From the NCBI GenBank assembly GCA_964242735.1, contig CAXTAK010000023.1, positions 1-35,851 on the forward strand: a stretch of DNA of 35,851 nt, written 5' to 3'. The first letter of the stretch is position 1, and each line of letters starts with the position of its first letter. Both the position numbers and the translations under genes were made by a program. The DNA is from CADCUY01 sp964242735. GTDB lineage: Bacteria > Actinomycetota > Actinomycetes > Actinomycetales > Quadrisphaeraceae. Shown here piece by piece: positions 6,232 to 15,167 of the stretch. Below the pieces are notes generated by a model. That model made no database searches, had not been told where the DNA came from, and saw only the letters and a program-made list of their open reading frames with translations.

Positions 6232-8490
6232 TCAGCGTGAGGGTGCGGAGCCGTCCACAGCGGTGCGCATGGTCGGGGGAGGTGCGGGTCGACCGGCTCC
6301 GGCTCGCTTGGCGCGGTACATCGCGGCGTCGGCGCGGGCCAGCAGCTCCTCGGAGGTGGCGGCGTCATCGGGGTGCAGCGCGGTCCCGACGCTGCCGCTG
6401 AGGCGGGCCTGGTCCGCGCCCACGACGAAGGGGCGAAGCAGACTGGCCATCACGTCCTGCGCCGCGCGGTCAGCGATGCGGGCGGCGTCGAGGGGGTCCA
6501 GGCCGACCAGGACGGCGACGAACTCATCGCCACCGGCGCGGGCGAGCAGGTCGGTGCCGCGCAGGGCCCCCCGCAGTCGTTGGGCGACCTGGACCAGGAC
6601 GGCGTCGCCGGCGGGGTGACCGAAGGTGTCGTTGACGTCCTTGAACCCGTCGAGGTCGGTGAACAGGACCGCCACGGCGTCGCCCGCAGCTCGAGCGCTG
6701 GCCAGGGCGGCGTCGAGCCGCTCGACGAGGGCGGCACGGTTGATCAGCCCGGTCAGGCTGTCCTGGGCGGCTTGGCGCACGAGCTGTTGCTCGGCCTCGA
6801 CCCGGGCGGTGACGTCGTTCTGGAACCCCAGGTAGTGGGTCAGACGCCACTGGGCGTCACGCACCGGGGACAGGTGCAGCTCGTTCCACCACGCGCTGCC
6901 GTCCTTGCGGTAGTTGCGCAGCACGACCCGATGCTCCTGTCCCAGGCGGATCGCCTGGGACAGTGCGCGCACCGTCGCGGGGTCCGTGTCGGGTCCTTGG
7001 AGCATCCGGCAGTTGCGGTGGATGACCTCAGCAGCGGTGTACCCGGTCATCGCCTCGAACGCCGGGTTGACGTAGATCATCGGAGCGTCGGGCGTCATGA
7101 CGTCGACGACGGTGACACCGCTGGCGCTGGCACCGACGGCCCTGACCATCAGCTCCGACATCGCCGCCGGCGCCAGTGCCACCCACGGCTGCACCACCGC
7201 CGCGGGGACCGTCACCGGCAGGGGGACCAGCACCGGGTTCGTGCCACCGGCCGCGTCGATCGCCACCACGGGCGCCTCGTCAGACCGCGCCTCCTCCCCG
7301 CGGTCGCTGCCACCGGCGGTGATCGCCACGGCGCTGTCCGGCAGGCCAGGGTCCACCCGCCGCACGTCCCGCCCGGGCCGCAGCTCCACGGCGGATCGCG
7401 ACGGCGGGGTCGAGCGGTCCGCGCCCGCGGAAGCTGGTCGCTCGGGTCGGCCGAGCAACCAGCCCTGGGCGAGGTCGACGCCGAGGTCGCGGGCCGCACG
7501 GGCCTGCTGGGGGGTCTCCACGCACTCAGCGAGGACCAGGCCCCCGTAGGCGTGGGTGATGTCGACGATCGCTGAGACGACGGCGGCGCTGACCCGGTCG
7601 GGCAGTGACTGGACGATGTCCTTGTCGATCTTGACGATGTCGGGTCGCAGGCGCACCAGCATGTTGAGGGAGGAGTACCCGGCACCCAGGTCGTCCAGGG
7701 CGACCTTGCAGTTGCGGGAGCGGTAGTAGTCGAAGACGTGCTCGAGGTGGTCCAGGTCGCGGACCTCGTGGCCCTCGGTGACCTCGAAGACCACCTGGTC
7801 CAATCGGACGCCGGCCTTGCGGGCAGCGGCCTCGGTGGTGCGCAGGCACACCTCGGGACGGTAGATCGACGTGGGCACGAAGTTGATGAACAGCAGCTCG
7901 TCCTCGCCCAGCCACGGCCCGGCGTCGCGCAGCGCCGTGGTGCGCCCGACCCGGTCCAGGAGGTGGGTCCATCCCGCAGCGTGGGCGGCGGGGAAGAGGA
8001 CATCGGGGAAGACTGGGGCCCCGTCGGGGCCCTGGGCGCGCAGCAGCGCCTCGTACCCGACCCGGCGGTGGTCAGCGAGGTCCACGATGGGCTGGTACAC
8101 GCTGTGGAAGGAGGCGTCCTCGTCATCGAAGAGCGGCAGCAGGTCAGCGTGGGTCACCCTCGCCCCCGCCACCGACAATGACGGGGCTGTCATCGCCTGG
8201 CCCAACAGGGCCGCCTCGGGAAGGTGGCCGCCGTCCACCACCAGGGCGCGCACCTCATCGGCCTCCACGGTGGACAGCTCCCTGCGCGCGTCGGCGATGA
8301 AGGCGTCCAGGTCACCGGCACGCAGCGAGAGCAGGCCCGGCGCCAGCGGCTGCAGGGCCATCCCCTTGCGCAGCGCTATGGAGCGCAGCGCGGTAGCGGT
8401 GTGGCCCACCTGCGTGGCCAGCACCAGCCGCCCACTGCTGGAGGTCACAGCGGCGCTGCTGCACGTGCAGTTCGAGCAGTCCTCGGACAT
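6232..8490 (-). CDS. EAL-LOV-GGDEF cyclic-di-GMP signalling protein, 752 aa
   Basis: Predicted light-responsive c-di-GMP enzyme. Residues 1-125 are an unassigned N-terminal domain opening with clustered cysteines (MSEDCSNCTC). An EAL phosphodiesterase domain spans about 130-350 and keeps the signature residues: YEALLR, FINF, FEVTE, DDLGAG, DIVKIDK, AECVE and QGWL. A linker precedes a PAS domain of LOV type at about 455-570: HRNCRMLQGPDTDP holds the cysteine (Cys494) that forms the flavin adduct, and NYRKDG, WWNELHLSPV and GFQNDVT supply the other FMN contacts. A GGDEF cyclase domain at about 575-735 has AGGDEF (653-657) and an RGTD inhibitory site just before it. Both catalytic domains look active. 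I prefer the ATG at 8490 to one 14 codons upstream because a G-rich stretch precedes it. Confidence 0.9.
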   Translation of the reverse strand: MSEDCSNCTCSSAAVTSSSGRLVLATQVGHTATALRSIALRKGMALQPLAPGLLSLRAGDLDAFIADARRELSTVEADEVRALVVDGGHLPEAALLGQAMTAPSLSVAGARVTHADLLPLFDDEDASFHSVYQPIVDLADHRRVGYEALLRAQGPDGAPVFPDVLFPAAHAAGWTHLLDRVGRTTALRDAGPWLGEDELLFINFVPTSIYRPEVCLRTTEAAARKAGVRLDQVVFEVTEGHEVRDLDHLEHVFDYYRSRNCKVALDDLGAGYSSLNMLVRLRPDIVKIDKDIVQSLPDRVSAAVVSAIVDITHAYGGLVLAECVETPQQARAARDLGVDLAQGWLLGRPERPASAGADRSTPPSRSAVELRPGRDVRRVDPGLPDSAVAITAGGSDRGEEARSDEAPVVAIDAAGGTNPVLVPLPVTVPAAVVQPWVALAPAAMSELMVRAVGASASGVTVVDVMTPDAPMIYVNPAFEAMTGYTAAEVIHRNCRMLQGPDTDPATVRALSQAIRLGQEHRVVLRNYRKDGSAWWNELHLSPVRDAQWRLTHYLGFQNDVTARVEAEQQLVRQAAQDSLTGLINRAALVERLDAALASARAAGDAVAVLFTDLDGFKDVNDTFGHPAGDAVLVQVAQRLRGALRGTDLLARAGGDEFVAVLVGLDPLDAARIADRAAQDVMASLLRPFVVGADQARLSGSVGTALHPDDAATSEELLARADAAMYRAKRAGAGRPAPPPTMRTAVDGSAPSR

Positions 8491-8820
8491 CAGTACCCCA
8501 CACGTCACGACAGCCGGCCATCGACTCATCACCTACTGCCTCGGCCGCGCACGACACGGCCTTGAGCCGCCCCGTGCGACCGCGACCACCCCGCCCGCAG
8601 CACCCGGGCGCTGACGGCGCTGGTCCCGGCACGGTGAGCGCAGGGCGCACCGGTTCGGCCCTCGACGAGGCGGCGCAGGTCGAGTCCGCCGGGGTGGTGC
8701 ACGGGCCGCGATCGGCCCACCGGGGCCGGTGGCGCAGGATCGCCGCGCTCGCGGTCGCTGCCGGGTGCAGCGCGCGTCGCGGACCACCCCTCCCGCGGGG
8801 CCCGACCCCGTGGGTGCCGC
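8491..8820. other. Gap without a recognisable gene
   Basis: About 330 bases holding the EAL-LOV-GGDEF promoter region and the 3-prime flank of the S9 peptidase gene, which is read towards it. Overlapping frames on both strands are Pro/Arg-rich shadows. I see no clear promoter, terminator or repeat. Confidence 0.4.
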
Positions 8821-10716
8821 TCATCGCGCCGGGGTCGCCAGGCGCTCGGCGAGGAAGTCGACCATCGCGGTGACCAGCACCGTGCGCGACGCTGCGCGCC
8901 GGTACTCGTGCCCCTCGCCGGGGAGCTCGAGGTAGTCCACGTCCCGGCCCAGGGCGCGCAGGGCCGCGACGACCCGGTGCGCCTCGCCGATCGGCACGTT
9001 GGTGTCGTGCTCGCCGTGCACGACCAGCAGCGGCGCCGTGATGCGCTCGACGGAGCCCAGCGGGGAGATGTCCTCCAGCAGGGCGCGGTCGCGCTCGGGG
9101 TGGCCGTACTTCGAGACCGCCGCCGCGCCGATCCACGGCTCGGTGTCGCGGTAGAAGGTGACGAGGTCCGACATCCCGCACACGTCGACCCCCGCGGCGA
9201 AGACCCCCGGAGAGAAGGCCAGCGAGGCGAGCGCGAGGTACCCGCCGTAGGAGCGGCCCGTCACCGCGATCCGCGCAGGGTCGGCGACCCCCGCGCGCAC
9301 GAGGTGGTCCGCCGCGGCGAGGACGTCCTCGAAGGCCCCGTAGCGGCCCCCGACGTCGTCGGCGTGCACGAACTCCCGCCCGAACCCCGAGGACCCCCGG
9401 ATGTTGGGGGCGAACACCGTGATGCCCGCGGCCGCCAGCGCCTGGTGCTGGGGGCTGAACACCGGCCGCTCCTGCGACTCGGGGCCGCCGTGCAGGTACA
9501 GCGCCGCCGGGGCGGGGCCGCTGCGCTCCGCGCGCGGGGCCGCGGGGTAGAGCCACCCGGTCAGCGCCAGGCCGTCGCGCCCGCGGAAGGACTCCAGCCG
9601 GGGGGTGACCAGCGCGTGGCCGGGCAGCGGCGACGCCGACGTCACCCGGCTCCAGGCGTGCGTCGTGGTGTCGAGGCGCCACAGCTCCCGCGGGCGCTCC
9701 GGCCCCTCGACCCCGAGCACCACGCTCCTCCCGTCGCGCGAGAGCACGGGGGTGGCCGCCACCAGCCCGGGCATGCCGTGGATGCGCACCAGCTCGTGCG
9801 TCGTGGTGTCGAACAGCTCCAGCTCGCTGGAGCCCGCGACGTTCCACACCAGCAGCAGCAGGCGTCCGGCGTCGTCGGCGTCCAGGCCCTCCAGCTCGGC
9901 GTCGTCACGGAAGGCCAGGGTGCGGGCCTCGCCCCGCCAGCCGTTGGGGCCGAACGGCATCCCGATCAGCTGGCGCCGGGCGAGCCCGACGTCGGAGGCG
10001 AGGTAGACGTACAGGGGGCCGGTGTCGCCCTCCGGCGCCGGGCGCAGCAGGGCGACGTCGGTCGAGCCGGTGGCCCCGTGCGGCAGCAGGGCCAGGCGCT
10101 CGTCGATGAGCCGGTCCACCACGGTGCAGACCTGCTGGCCGCGCTGGCCGTCGCGCAGCACCAGGAAGCGCTCCTCGAGGGAGACGTCGAGGACGTGGAT
10201 GAGCTCGCCCTCCGCGAGCGGGTCGAGGCGCCCGGTGGCGGGGTCGGCGAGGAAGGAGCAGGTGGGGCGGTCGGGCACGGGCGAGGGGAGGGTGACCACC
10301 ACGCGGTGCCCGCTGCGCGTCCACGGGCCCAGCTCGGCGTGCTCCTCGGCGCCGCCGGCGATGCGGCGGGCGTCGGTGCCGTCGGGGCGCACGACCCACA
10401 CCTGGGTGCGCACGCCCCCGTCGGTGGCCACCGCGCAGGCCAGCCACCGGCTGTCCGCGGCCCACGAGACCGACACCACCGGGTCGTCGGAGAGGGGGAC
10501 GTGCCGGGCCACCGGCTCCGAGCCGAGGGAGTCGACGTCCTGCACCCACAGCTGCGGCAGCCCCGACCGGTCGCTGATGAAGGCCACCCGCCGGGCGTCC
10601 GGCGTCATCGTCGGGCCCCAGCTGCCCCAGGCGTGCACCAGGTCGTCGACCAGGGCGTCGGGGGCCTCCTCCGCTCGAGCCGCCGCACCCCGGGGGTCGG
10701 CGTCCGTGGTGGTCAC
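8821..10716 (-). CDS. S9-family serine peptidase (acyl-aminoacyl/prolyl oligopeptidase type), 631 aa
   Basis: A cytoplasmic-type oligopeptidase with no signal peptide. Residues about 25-380 form an N-terminal beta-propeller of repeated blocks (for example MTPDARRVAFISDRSG, VSVSWAADSRWLACAV, LSRDGRSVVLGVEG). An alpha/beta hydrolase domain follows with ALYLHGGPESQ, the nucleophile elbow GRSYGGY (Ser489), HGEHDTNVP (Asp571) and GEGHEY (His603), a complete catalytic triad. The GTG start overlaps the amidotransferase stop in a GTGA, and the frame upstream of it belongs to that gene. As last gene of an amide/peptide-forming operon it may trim, release or recycle the product. That role is inference; the fold and triad are directly visible. 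Confidence 0.9.
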   Translation of the reverse strand: MTTTDADPRGAAARAEEAPDALVDDLVHAWGSWGPTMTPDARRVAFISDRSGLPQLWVQDVDSLGSEPVARHVPLSDDPVVSVSWAADSRWLACAVATDGGVRTQVWVVRPDGTDARRIAGGAEEHAELGPWTRSGHRVVVTLPSPVPDRPTCSFLADPATGRLDPLAEGELIHVLDVSLEERFLVLRDGQRGQQVCTVVDRLIDERLALLPHGATGSTDVALLRPAPEGDTGPLYVYLASDVGLARRQLIGMPFGPNGWRGEARTLAFRDDAELEGLDADDAGRLLLLVWNVAGSSELELFDTTTHELVRIHGMPGLVAATPVLSRDGRSVVLGVEGPERPRELWRLDTTTHAWSRVTSASPLPGHALVTPRLESFRGRDGLALTGWLYPAAPRAERSGPAPAALYLHGGPESQERPVFSPQHQALAAAGITVFAPNIRGSSGFGREFVHADDVGGRYGAFEDVLAAADHLVRAGVADPARIAVTGRSYGGYLALASLAFSPGVFAAGVDVCGMSDLVTFYRDTEPWIGAAAVSKYGHPERDRALLEDISPLGSVERITAPLLVVHGEHDTNVPIGEAHRVVAALRALGRDVDYLELPGEGHEYRRAASRTVLVTAMVDFLAERLATPAR

Positions 10717-12497
10717 CGCACCCCGTGGCGCTGCAGCCACATCTCCAGCACCGCGAGCTGCCACAGGGCGTTGGAGCCCAGCGGGGTGCGGGCGGCGTTC
10801 GGCGCCCGCAGCATCGCGTCCACGGCGCCGGCGCGGAACAGGCCGCGCCGGACCGCCGCCGGGTCGGTGAGGGCCTCGCGCACCCGCTGCAGGTAGGGGC
10901 CCTCGAGCTGACGGATCGCCGGCACCGGGAAGTAGCCCTTCGGGCGGTCGATCACCTCGTCGGGCACGACACCGCGGCTGGCGCGCTTGAGCACCCCCTT
11001 GCCGCCGTCGGCGAGCTTCAGCTCCGGGGGGACGCGCCCGGCGAGCTCGACGAACTCGTGGTCGAGGAACGGCACGCGCGCTTCCAGGCCCCACGCCATG
11101 GTCATGTTGTCGACCCGCTTGACCGGGTCGTCCACGAGCATCACCGTCGTGTCGATGCGCAGCGCGGCGTCGACCGCGGTCTCCGCGCCCGGCCGGGCGA
11201 ACTGCTCGGCGACGAACGCGCTCGGCGCGTCGCGCTCGGCGAGCCACTCGGGTCCGAGGAGGTCGGCGAGCCCGGCCCACCGCCGGTCGAAGAACTCGCC
11301 GGCGTACGCCTGCGCGGCGTGGCTGCGCGGCACCCCGGCCAGCGGCGGGTACCAGTGGTACCCGCCGAGCACCTCGTCCGCGCCCTGCCCGGACTGCACC
11401 ACCTTCACCGACGCCGAGACGTCCTCGCTGAGCAGGTAGAAGGCGACGCAGTCGTGGCTGACCATCGGCTCGCTCATCGCGCCGACCGCGGCGTCGAGAC
11501 CGGGCAGCAGCCGCGCGCTGTCGATGCGGATCTGGGAGTGGTCCGTGGCGAACCGGCGCGCGACCAGCGTGGAGTACTCGAACTCGTCGCCGCGCTCGCC
11601 GCCCGCGGCGTCGAAGCCGATGCTGAAGGTCCTCAGGTCGTGCTGGCCCTGCTCGGCGAGCAGGGCCACGACGAGGCTGGAGTCGATGCCGCCCGAGAGC
11701 AGCACCCCGACCGGCACGTCGGCGACCATCCGGCGCTCGACGGCGACCCGCAGGGACGCCAGCAGCGCCTCCTCCCAGTCCCGCGAGCTCCAGTCGCTGC
11801 GGGAGGCGTCGCGGGTGAAGTCGGGGCGCCAGTACACGCGCTCGGTCGCCGTGCCGTCCGGCTCGACCACCCGGACGCTCGCCGGGGGGAGCTTGCGGAC
11901 GCCGGACAGGATCGTCAGCGGCGCGGGCACCACGGAGTGGAAGGTCATGTAGTGCGCCAGCGCGGTGCGGTCGATGCTCGTGTCCACCCCGCCGCCGGCC
12001 AGCAGCGCCTGCACCGTCGACGCCACGCGCAGCCGGTCGGGGCGCTCGTCGAGGTACAGCGGCTTGATGCCGAGGCGGTCGCGGGCGAGGACCACCCTGC
12101 CGGAGGCGTGCTCGACCACCACGATCGCGAACATGCCGATGAAGTGGTCGACGAAGGCGGTGCCCCACTGCGCGTAGGCCTTGCCCACCACCTCGGTGTC
12201 GGAGGTGGAGCGGAAGGAGTGCCCGGCGTCCTGCAGCTGGGCGCGCAGCTGCCGGTAGTTGTAGATCATCCCGTTGAAGGCGACCGTCAGGCCCGCCAGC
12301 TCGTCCACCATCGGCTGGGCGCCCGCCGGCGACAGGTCGACGATCGACAGGCGCCGGTGGCCCAGCCCGACCGGCCCCCGGGTCCACAGCCCCTCCCCGT
12401 CCGGCCCCCGGTGCACCATGCAGGCCGTCATCCGCCGCAGGGCGGCGGCGTCCGCCCCACGGCCGTCGAAGCGCACCTCACCGGCCAGTCCGCACAC
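10713..12497 (-). CDS. Asparagine-synthase-like amidotransferase (N-acetylglutaminylglutamine amidotransferase type), 594 aa
   Basis: Two-domain glutamine-dependent amidotransferase. The class-II glutaminase domain has Cys2 as nucleophile (MCGLAGEVRFDG), HRGPDGEG, LGHRRLSIVDLS and GMIYNYRQLR. The synthetase domain has the ATP-pyrophosphatase loop LLSGGIDSS (268-274) and the downstream GQGADEVLGGY. It resembles the TIGR03104-type enzymes that amidate the C-terminus of N-acetylglutaminylglutamine more than housekeeping AsnB; this is family recollection, not a search. The GTG start overlaps the ligase gene upstream by 20 bases, and its stop overlaps the peptidase start. It probably turns a free carboxylate of the ligase product into an amide using glutamine. 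Confidence 0.85.
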   Translation of the reverse strand: MCGLAGEVRFDGRGADAAALRRMTACMVHRGPDGEGLWTRGPVGLGHRRLSIVDLSPAGAQPMVDELAGLTVAFNGMIYNYRQLRAQLQDAGHSFRSTSDTEVVGKAYAQWGTAFVDHFIGMFAIVVVEHASGRVVLARDRLGIKPLYLDERPDRLRVASTVQALLAGGGVDTSIDRTALAHYMTFHSVVPAPLTILSGVRKLPPASVRVVEPDGTATERVYWRPDFTRDASRSDWSSRDWEEALLASLRVAVERRMVADVPVGVLLSGGIDSSLVVALLAEQGQHDLRTFSIGFDAAGGERGDEFEYSTLVARRFATDHSQIRIDSARLLPGLDAAVGAMSEPMVSHDCVAFYLLSEDVSASVKVVQSGQGADEVLGGYHWYPPLAGVPRSHAAQAYAGEFFDRRWAGLADLLGPEWLAERDAPSAFVAEQFARPGAETAVDAALRIDTTVMLVDDPVKRVDNMTMAWGLEARVPFLDHEFVELAGRVPPELKLADGGKGVLKRASRGVVPDEVIDRPKGYFPVPAIRQLEGPYLQRVREALTDPAAVRRGLFRAGAVDAMLRAPNAARTPLGSNALWQLAVLEMWLQRHGVR

Positions 12498-15036
12498 GGG
12501 GGTCCTCCTCGTCCCGGGGTGCGCCGAGGATCCAGGTGTCCTTCGCGCCGCCGCCGCGCGAGGAGTTCACCACCAGGCTGCCGTCGGGGGCCACCCGGGT
12601 CAGGGCGACGTCGACGAGGGAGCAGTCCTGGGCCCGGACGCCCACCACGTGCACGAACGCCCGCAGGTCCACGTGCCGCGGCTGCAGCAGCCCCCGCTCC
12701 AGGGAGGGCACCGAGGACAGCTGGACGACCTCCTGGGCCACCCAGTCGGCGGGCCGCGCGGCGATCTCCCCGCGGCGGGCGGAGACCTGCGCGGCGCTGG
12801 CGGCCGGCCCGATGAGCACACCCGCGCCGCCCTGCCCGTCGACGGGCTTGGTCACCAGCTCACCGACCCGCTCCAGGACGGCGCGGCGCTCCCCCTCGTC
12901 GCTGGTGCGGTAGGTGGGCACCGACTCCAGCAGCGGCCGCTCACCGAGGTAGTAGCCGATGAGCTCGGGCACCGAGCGGTACATCGCCTTGTCGTCCGCG
13001 ACGCCGTTGCCGGGGGCGTTGGCCAGCACCACCCGCCCCGCGGCGGCGACCTCGAACAGCTCCGCCCCCACCGGTCGGCCCGAGGAGTCGACCAGGTCGA
13101 CCAGCTCGCCGTCGAGCCGCAGGTACAGGGCCCCGACCTCCCTGCCGTCGCCGCGGGCGACCACCCGCCCCCCGACCACCTCGAGGTCGTCCGCCCCGAC
13201 CAGGAGCAGGTCGGCCCCGTCGGCGAGGCGGCGGTGCTCGTACCACGCGGAGGCGCTCGGCCCGCTGGAGAGCAGGGCGGCGCGGGTGCCCGGCCGGGCC
13301 CGCGCGAGCAGGGTGGAGCGCAGGGAGGCGAACGCGGTGGCGGGGTCGGCGAGCCCGGGCGGGCGAGGCAGGTCGGCCATCACGGCGTCCATGAGCTCGC
13401 GGGCCGCGACGGCGTACGCGGCGCCGCTGGGCGAGCGCACGTTGTCCTCCAGGACCCGCCAGCCGCCGTACTCGTTGCGGACGAGGTCGAAGCCCATCAC
13501 CGGTGCTCGGACGGCGCCCGCGGGCAGGCGGGTCGCCTCCGGGCGCCAGCCCGGGGAGCCGAGCACGGCCTCCGGCGCGACCACGCCGTCGGTGAGGATG
13601 CGCTGCTCGCCGTACACGTCGCGCAGGAAGGACTCGATGGCCCGGGCCCGCTGGGTCAGGCCCGCGGACAGCTCGGCCCACTGGTGGCGGCTGATGATCC
13701 GGGGCACGAGGTCGACGACGAACGGTCGCTCCTCGCCGTCGACACCGAACGTCAGGGAGCTCGCCGCGGCCCAGTCGTCGCGGGCGGCCTCGCGCTCGGC
13801 CAGCTGCTCCTCGGTCAGTGCCCGGGTGGAGGCCACGACGTCGCGGTAGGCGGCGCGCGGCAGGGAGTCGGCTCCGACGGCCTCGTCGCCGGCCCTGGCC
13901 CGGTAGCGGTGCAGCGCCGGCACCGCGGGGCCCCTGCCCCCGGTCGGGCCGTGGGTCTCCTCGACCACGAGCGCCATCACGTCCTCGATCCGCCCGCGCT
14001 CGACGAAGGCCGCCCGCTGCCGGTCCGCGGAGTTGCCGCGAGCCAGCGCGGTCTCGGTCAGGTCGGCCACCTCCACCCAGTCACCGAGCTCCTCCAGCTG
14101 CGGGCGCAGCCGGGCGAGCAGGGCCTTGACGACGTCGGCCGCGGGCAGCGGGGAGGGGTGCGCGGAGCCGTCGAGCAGGCGCCCGGAGAGGCCGCCGCGG
14201 GCCGCCTGCCAGATCGCGGCGCGGTGCAGCGGGGCGGGTGCCGGCACGTGGGGCCGCCCCGCCTCGACGTCGAGCTCGGCCGCGCGCACCATGGCGCGGA
14301 ACAGCCCGGCGATGAGCACGGCGTCGTCGACCAGCGGGCAGGCGTCGCAGACCCGCAGCTCCAGGGTGGGCGCGTGAGCGCTGGGGCGGACGTCGAAGTA
14401 CGCCATCTTCTCGTCGGCGATCACTCCCGAGCCGATCAGGTCGGCGAGGAGGTCGTCGTACTCCTCCGCCGAGGCGAGGGAGCCGGTCGAGCCGGCGCTG
14501 GGCCAGCGCTGCCAGATGATGGTGCGGATGCTGGCGTAGCCGGTGTCGTTGCCGTTCCAGTAGGGCGAGCTCGCCGAGAGCGCCAGCAGCACCGGCAGGT
14601 CCCGCGAGAGCCGCAGCATGATCTCCACGGCCAGGTCGCGGTCGGAGACCCCGACGTGCACCTGGGTGCCGCAGATCAGCTGCTCGTCGACCAGGAGCCG
14701 GTACTGCTCCTGCATGCGGCCGTAGCGGCCGGTGGCGGTCAGCTCGAAGTCCGCGAACGCCGACCGGGGCGCGGTGCCCACCGCGGCGACGCCCAGGCCC
14801 TCCCGCTCGGCGACCTCGACGACGCCCGCTCGCAGCCGCAGCAGCTCGCTGCGCAGGCCGGCCAGCGAGGTGACGACATCGGTGTTGGTCTCCACCGTCG
14901 TGCGCTGGATCTCCGCGGAGTAGCTGGCGGGCGGCAGCTTGGAGAGGATCTGCGGCGCCCGCGCCGAGAGCTGCCAGCGCTCCCGGTCGATCAGGTGCAG
15001 CTCCTCCTCGGCCCCCAGGGTCAGCTCGGCACCCAT
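12478..15036 (-). CDS. GCS2-type carboxylate-amine ligase fused to circularly permuted ATP-grasp, 852 aa
   Basis: A natural fusion of two ATP-dependent ligases. Residues about 1-370 are a YbdK/GCS2 carboxylate-amine ligase: LGAEEELHLID at the start, TVETNTDVV, CGTQVHVGV, and DVRPSAHAPTLELRVCDACP. Residues about 375-850 are a circularly permuted type-2 ATP-grasp domain (DUF404/407-like): RIISRHQWAEL, RAIESFLRDVYGEQ, DLVRNEYGGWRVLEDNVRSP, NAPGNGVADDKAMY, and VTKPVDGQGGAGVLIGP for nucleotide binding. Each half could form one amide bond, so the protein may build a short gamma-glutamyl or dipeptide backbone for the downstream amidotransferase. The ATG at 15036 has no Shine-Dalgarno sequence; a TACATT at 15043-15048 suggests a leaderless mRNA. 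Product unknown. Confidence 0.9.
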   Translation of the reverse strand: MGAELTLGAEEELHLIDRERWQLSARAPQILSKLPPASYSAEIQRTTVETNTDVVTSLAGLRSELLRLRAGVVEVAEREGLGVAAVGTAPRSAFADFELTATGRYGRMQEQYRLLVDEQLICGTQVHVGVSDRDLAVEIMLRLSRDLPVLLALSASSPYWNGNDTGYASIRTIIWQRWPSAGSTGSLASAEEYDDLLADLIGSGVIADEKMAYFDVRPSAHAPTLELRVCDACPLVDDAVLIAGLFRAMVRAAELDVEAGRPHVPAPAPLHRAAIWQAARGGLSGRLLDGSAHPSPLPAADVVKALLARLRPQLEELGDWVEVADLTETALARGNSADRQRAAFVERGRIEDVMALVVEETHGPTGGRGPAVPALHRYRARAGDEAVGADSLPRAAYRDVVASTRALTEEQLAEREAARDDWAAASSLTFGVDGEERPFVVDLVPRIISRHQWAELSAGLTQRARAIESFLRDVYGEQRILTDGVVAPEAVLGSPGWRPEATRLPAGAVRAPVMGFDLVRNEYGGWRVLEDNVRSPSGAAYAVAARELMDAVMADLPRPPGLADPATAFASLRSTLLARARPGTRAALLSSGPSASAWYEHRRLADGADLLLVGADDLEVVGGRVVARGDGREVGALYLRLDGELVDLVDSSGRPVGAELFEVAAAGRVVLANAPGNGVADDKAMYRSVPELIGYYLGERPLLESVPTYRTSDEGERRAVLERVGELVTKPVDGQGGAGVLIGPAASAAQVSARRGEIAARPADWVAQEVVQLSSVPSLERGLLQPRHVDLRAFVHVVGVRAQDCSLVDVALTRVAPDGSLVVNSSRGGGAKDTWILGAPRDEEDPRVRTGR

Positions 15037-15042
15037 CGGGGG

Positions 15043-15048
15043 AATGTA
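15043..15048 (-). promoter_or_regulatory. Candidate -10 (TACATT) of a leaderless ligase operon mRNA
   Basis: On the minus strand TACATT is followed by six bases (cccccg) and then the ATG at 15036. There is no Shine-Dalgarno sequence. The distance fits transcription starting at the ATG. No good -35 is seen at 16-18 bases, so an activator or alternative sigma factor is possible. Confidence 0.35.
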
Positions 15049-15167
15049 GCCGCGGTCGGCCCGCCCGCCCCGGGACGAGCCCGAAGTCGTGCAGACCCGC
15101 ACGCGGGCGCAGACGACCGCCGCCACCTGAGGCCCCTCAGGGCCGGTCGACCTGCCCGGCGACCTGC

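Noticed and set aside
10717..12387. Apparent N-terminal extension of the S9 peptidase through the whole amidotransferase gene
   Set aside because: The frame is open by composition only; the peptidase propeller starts after the GTG at 10716, and the upstream part is an alternate-frame reading of the amidotransferase.
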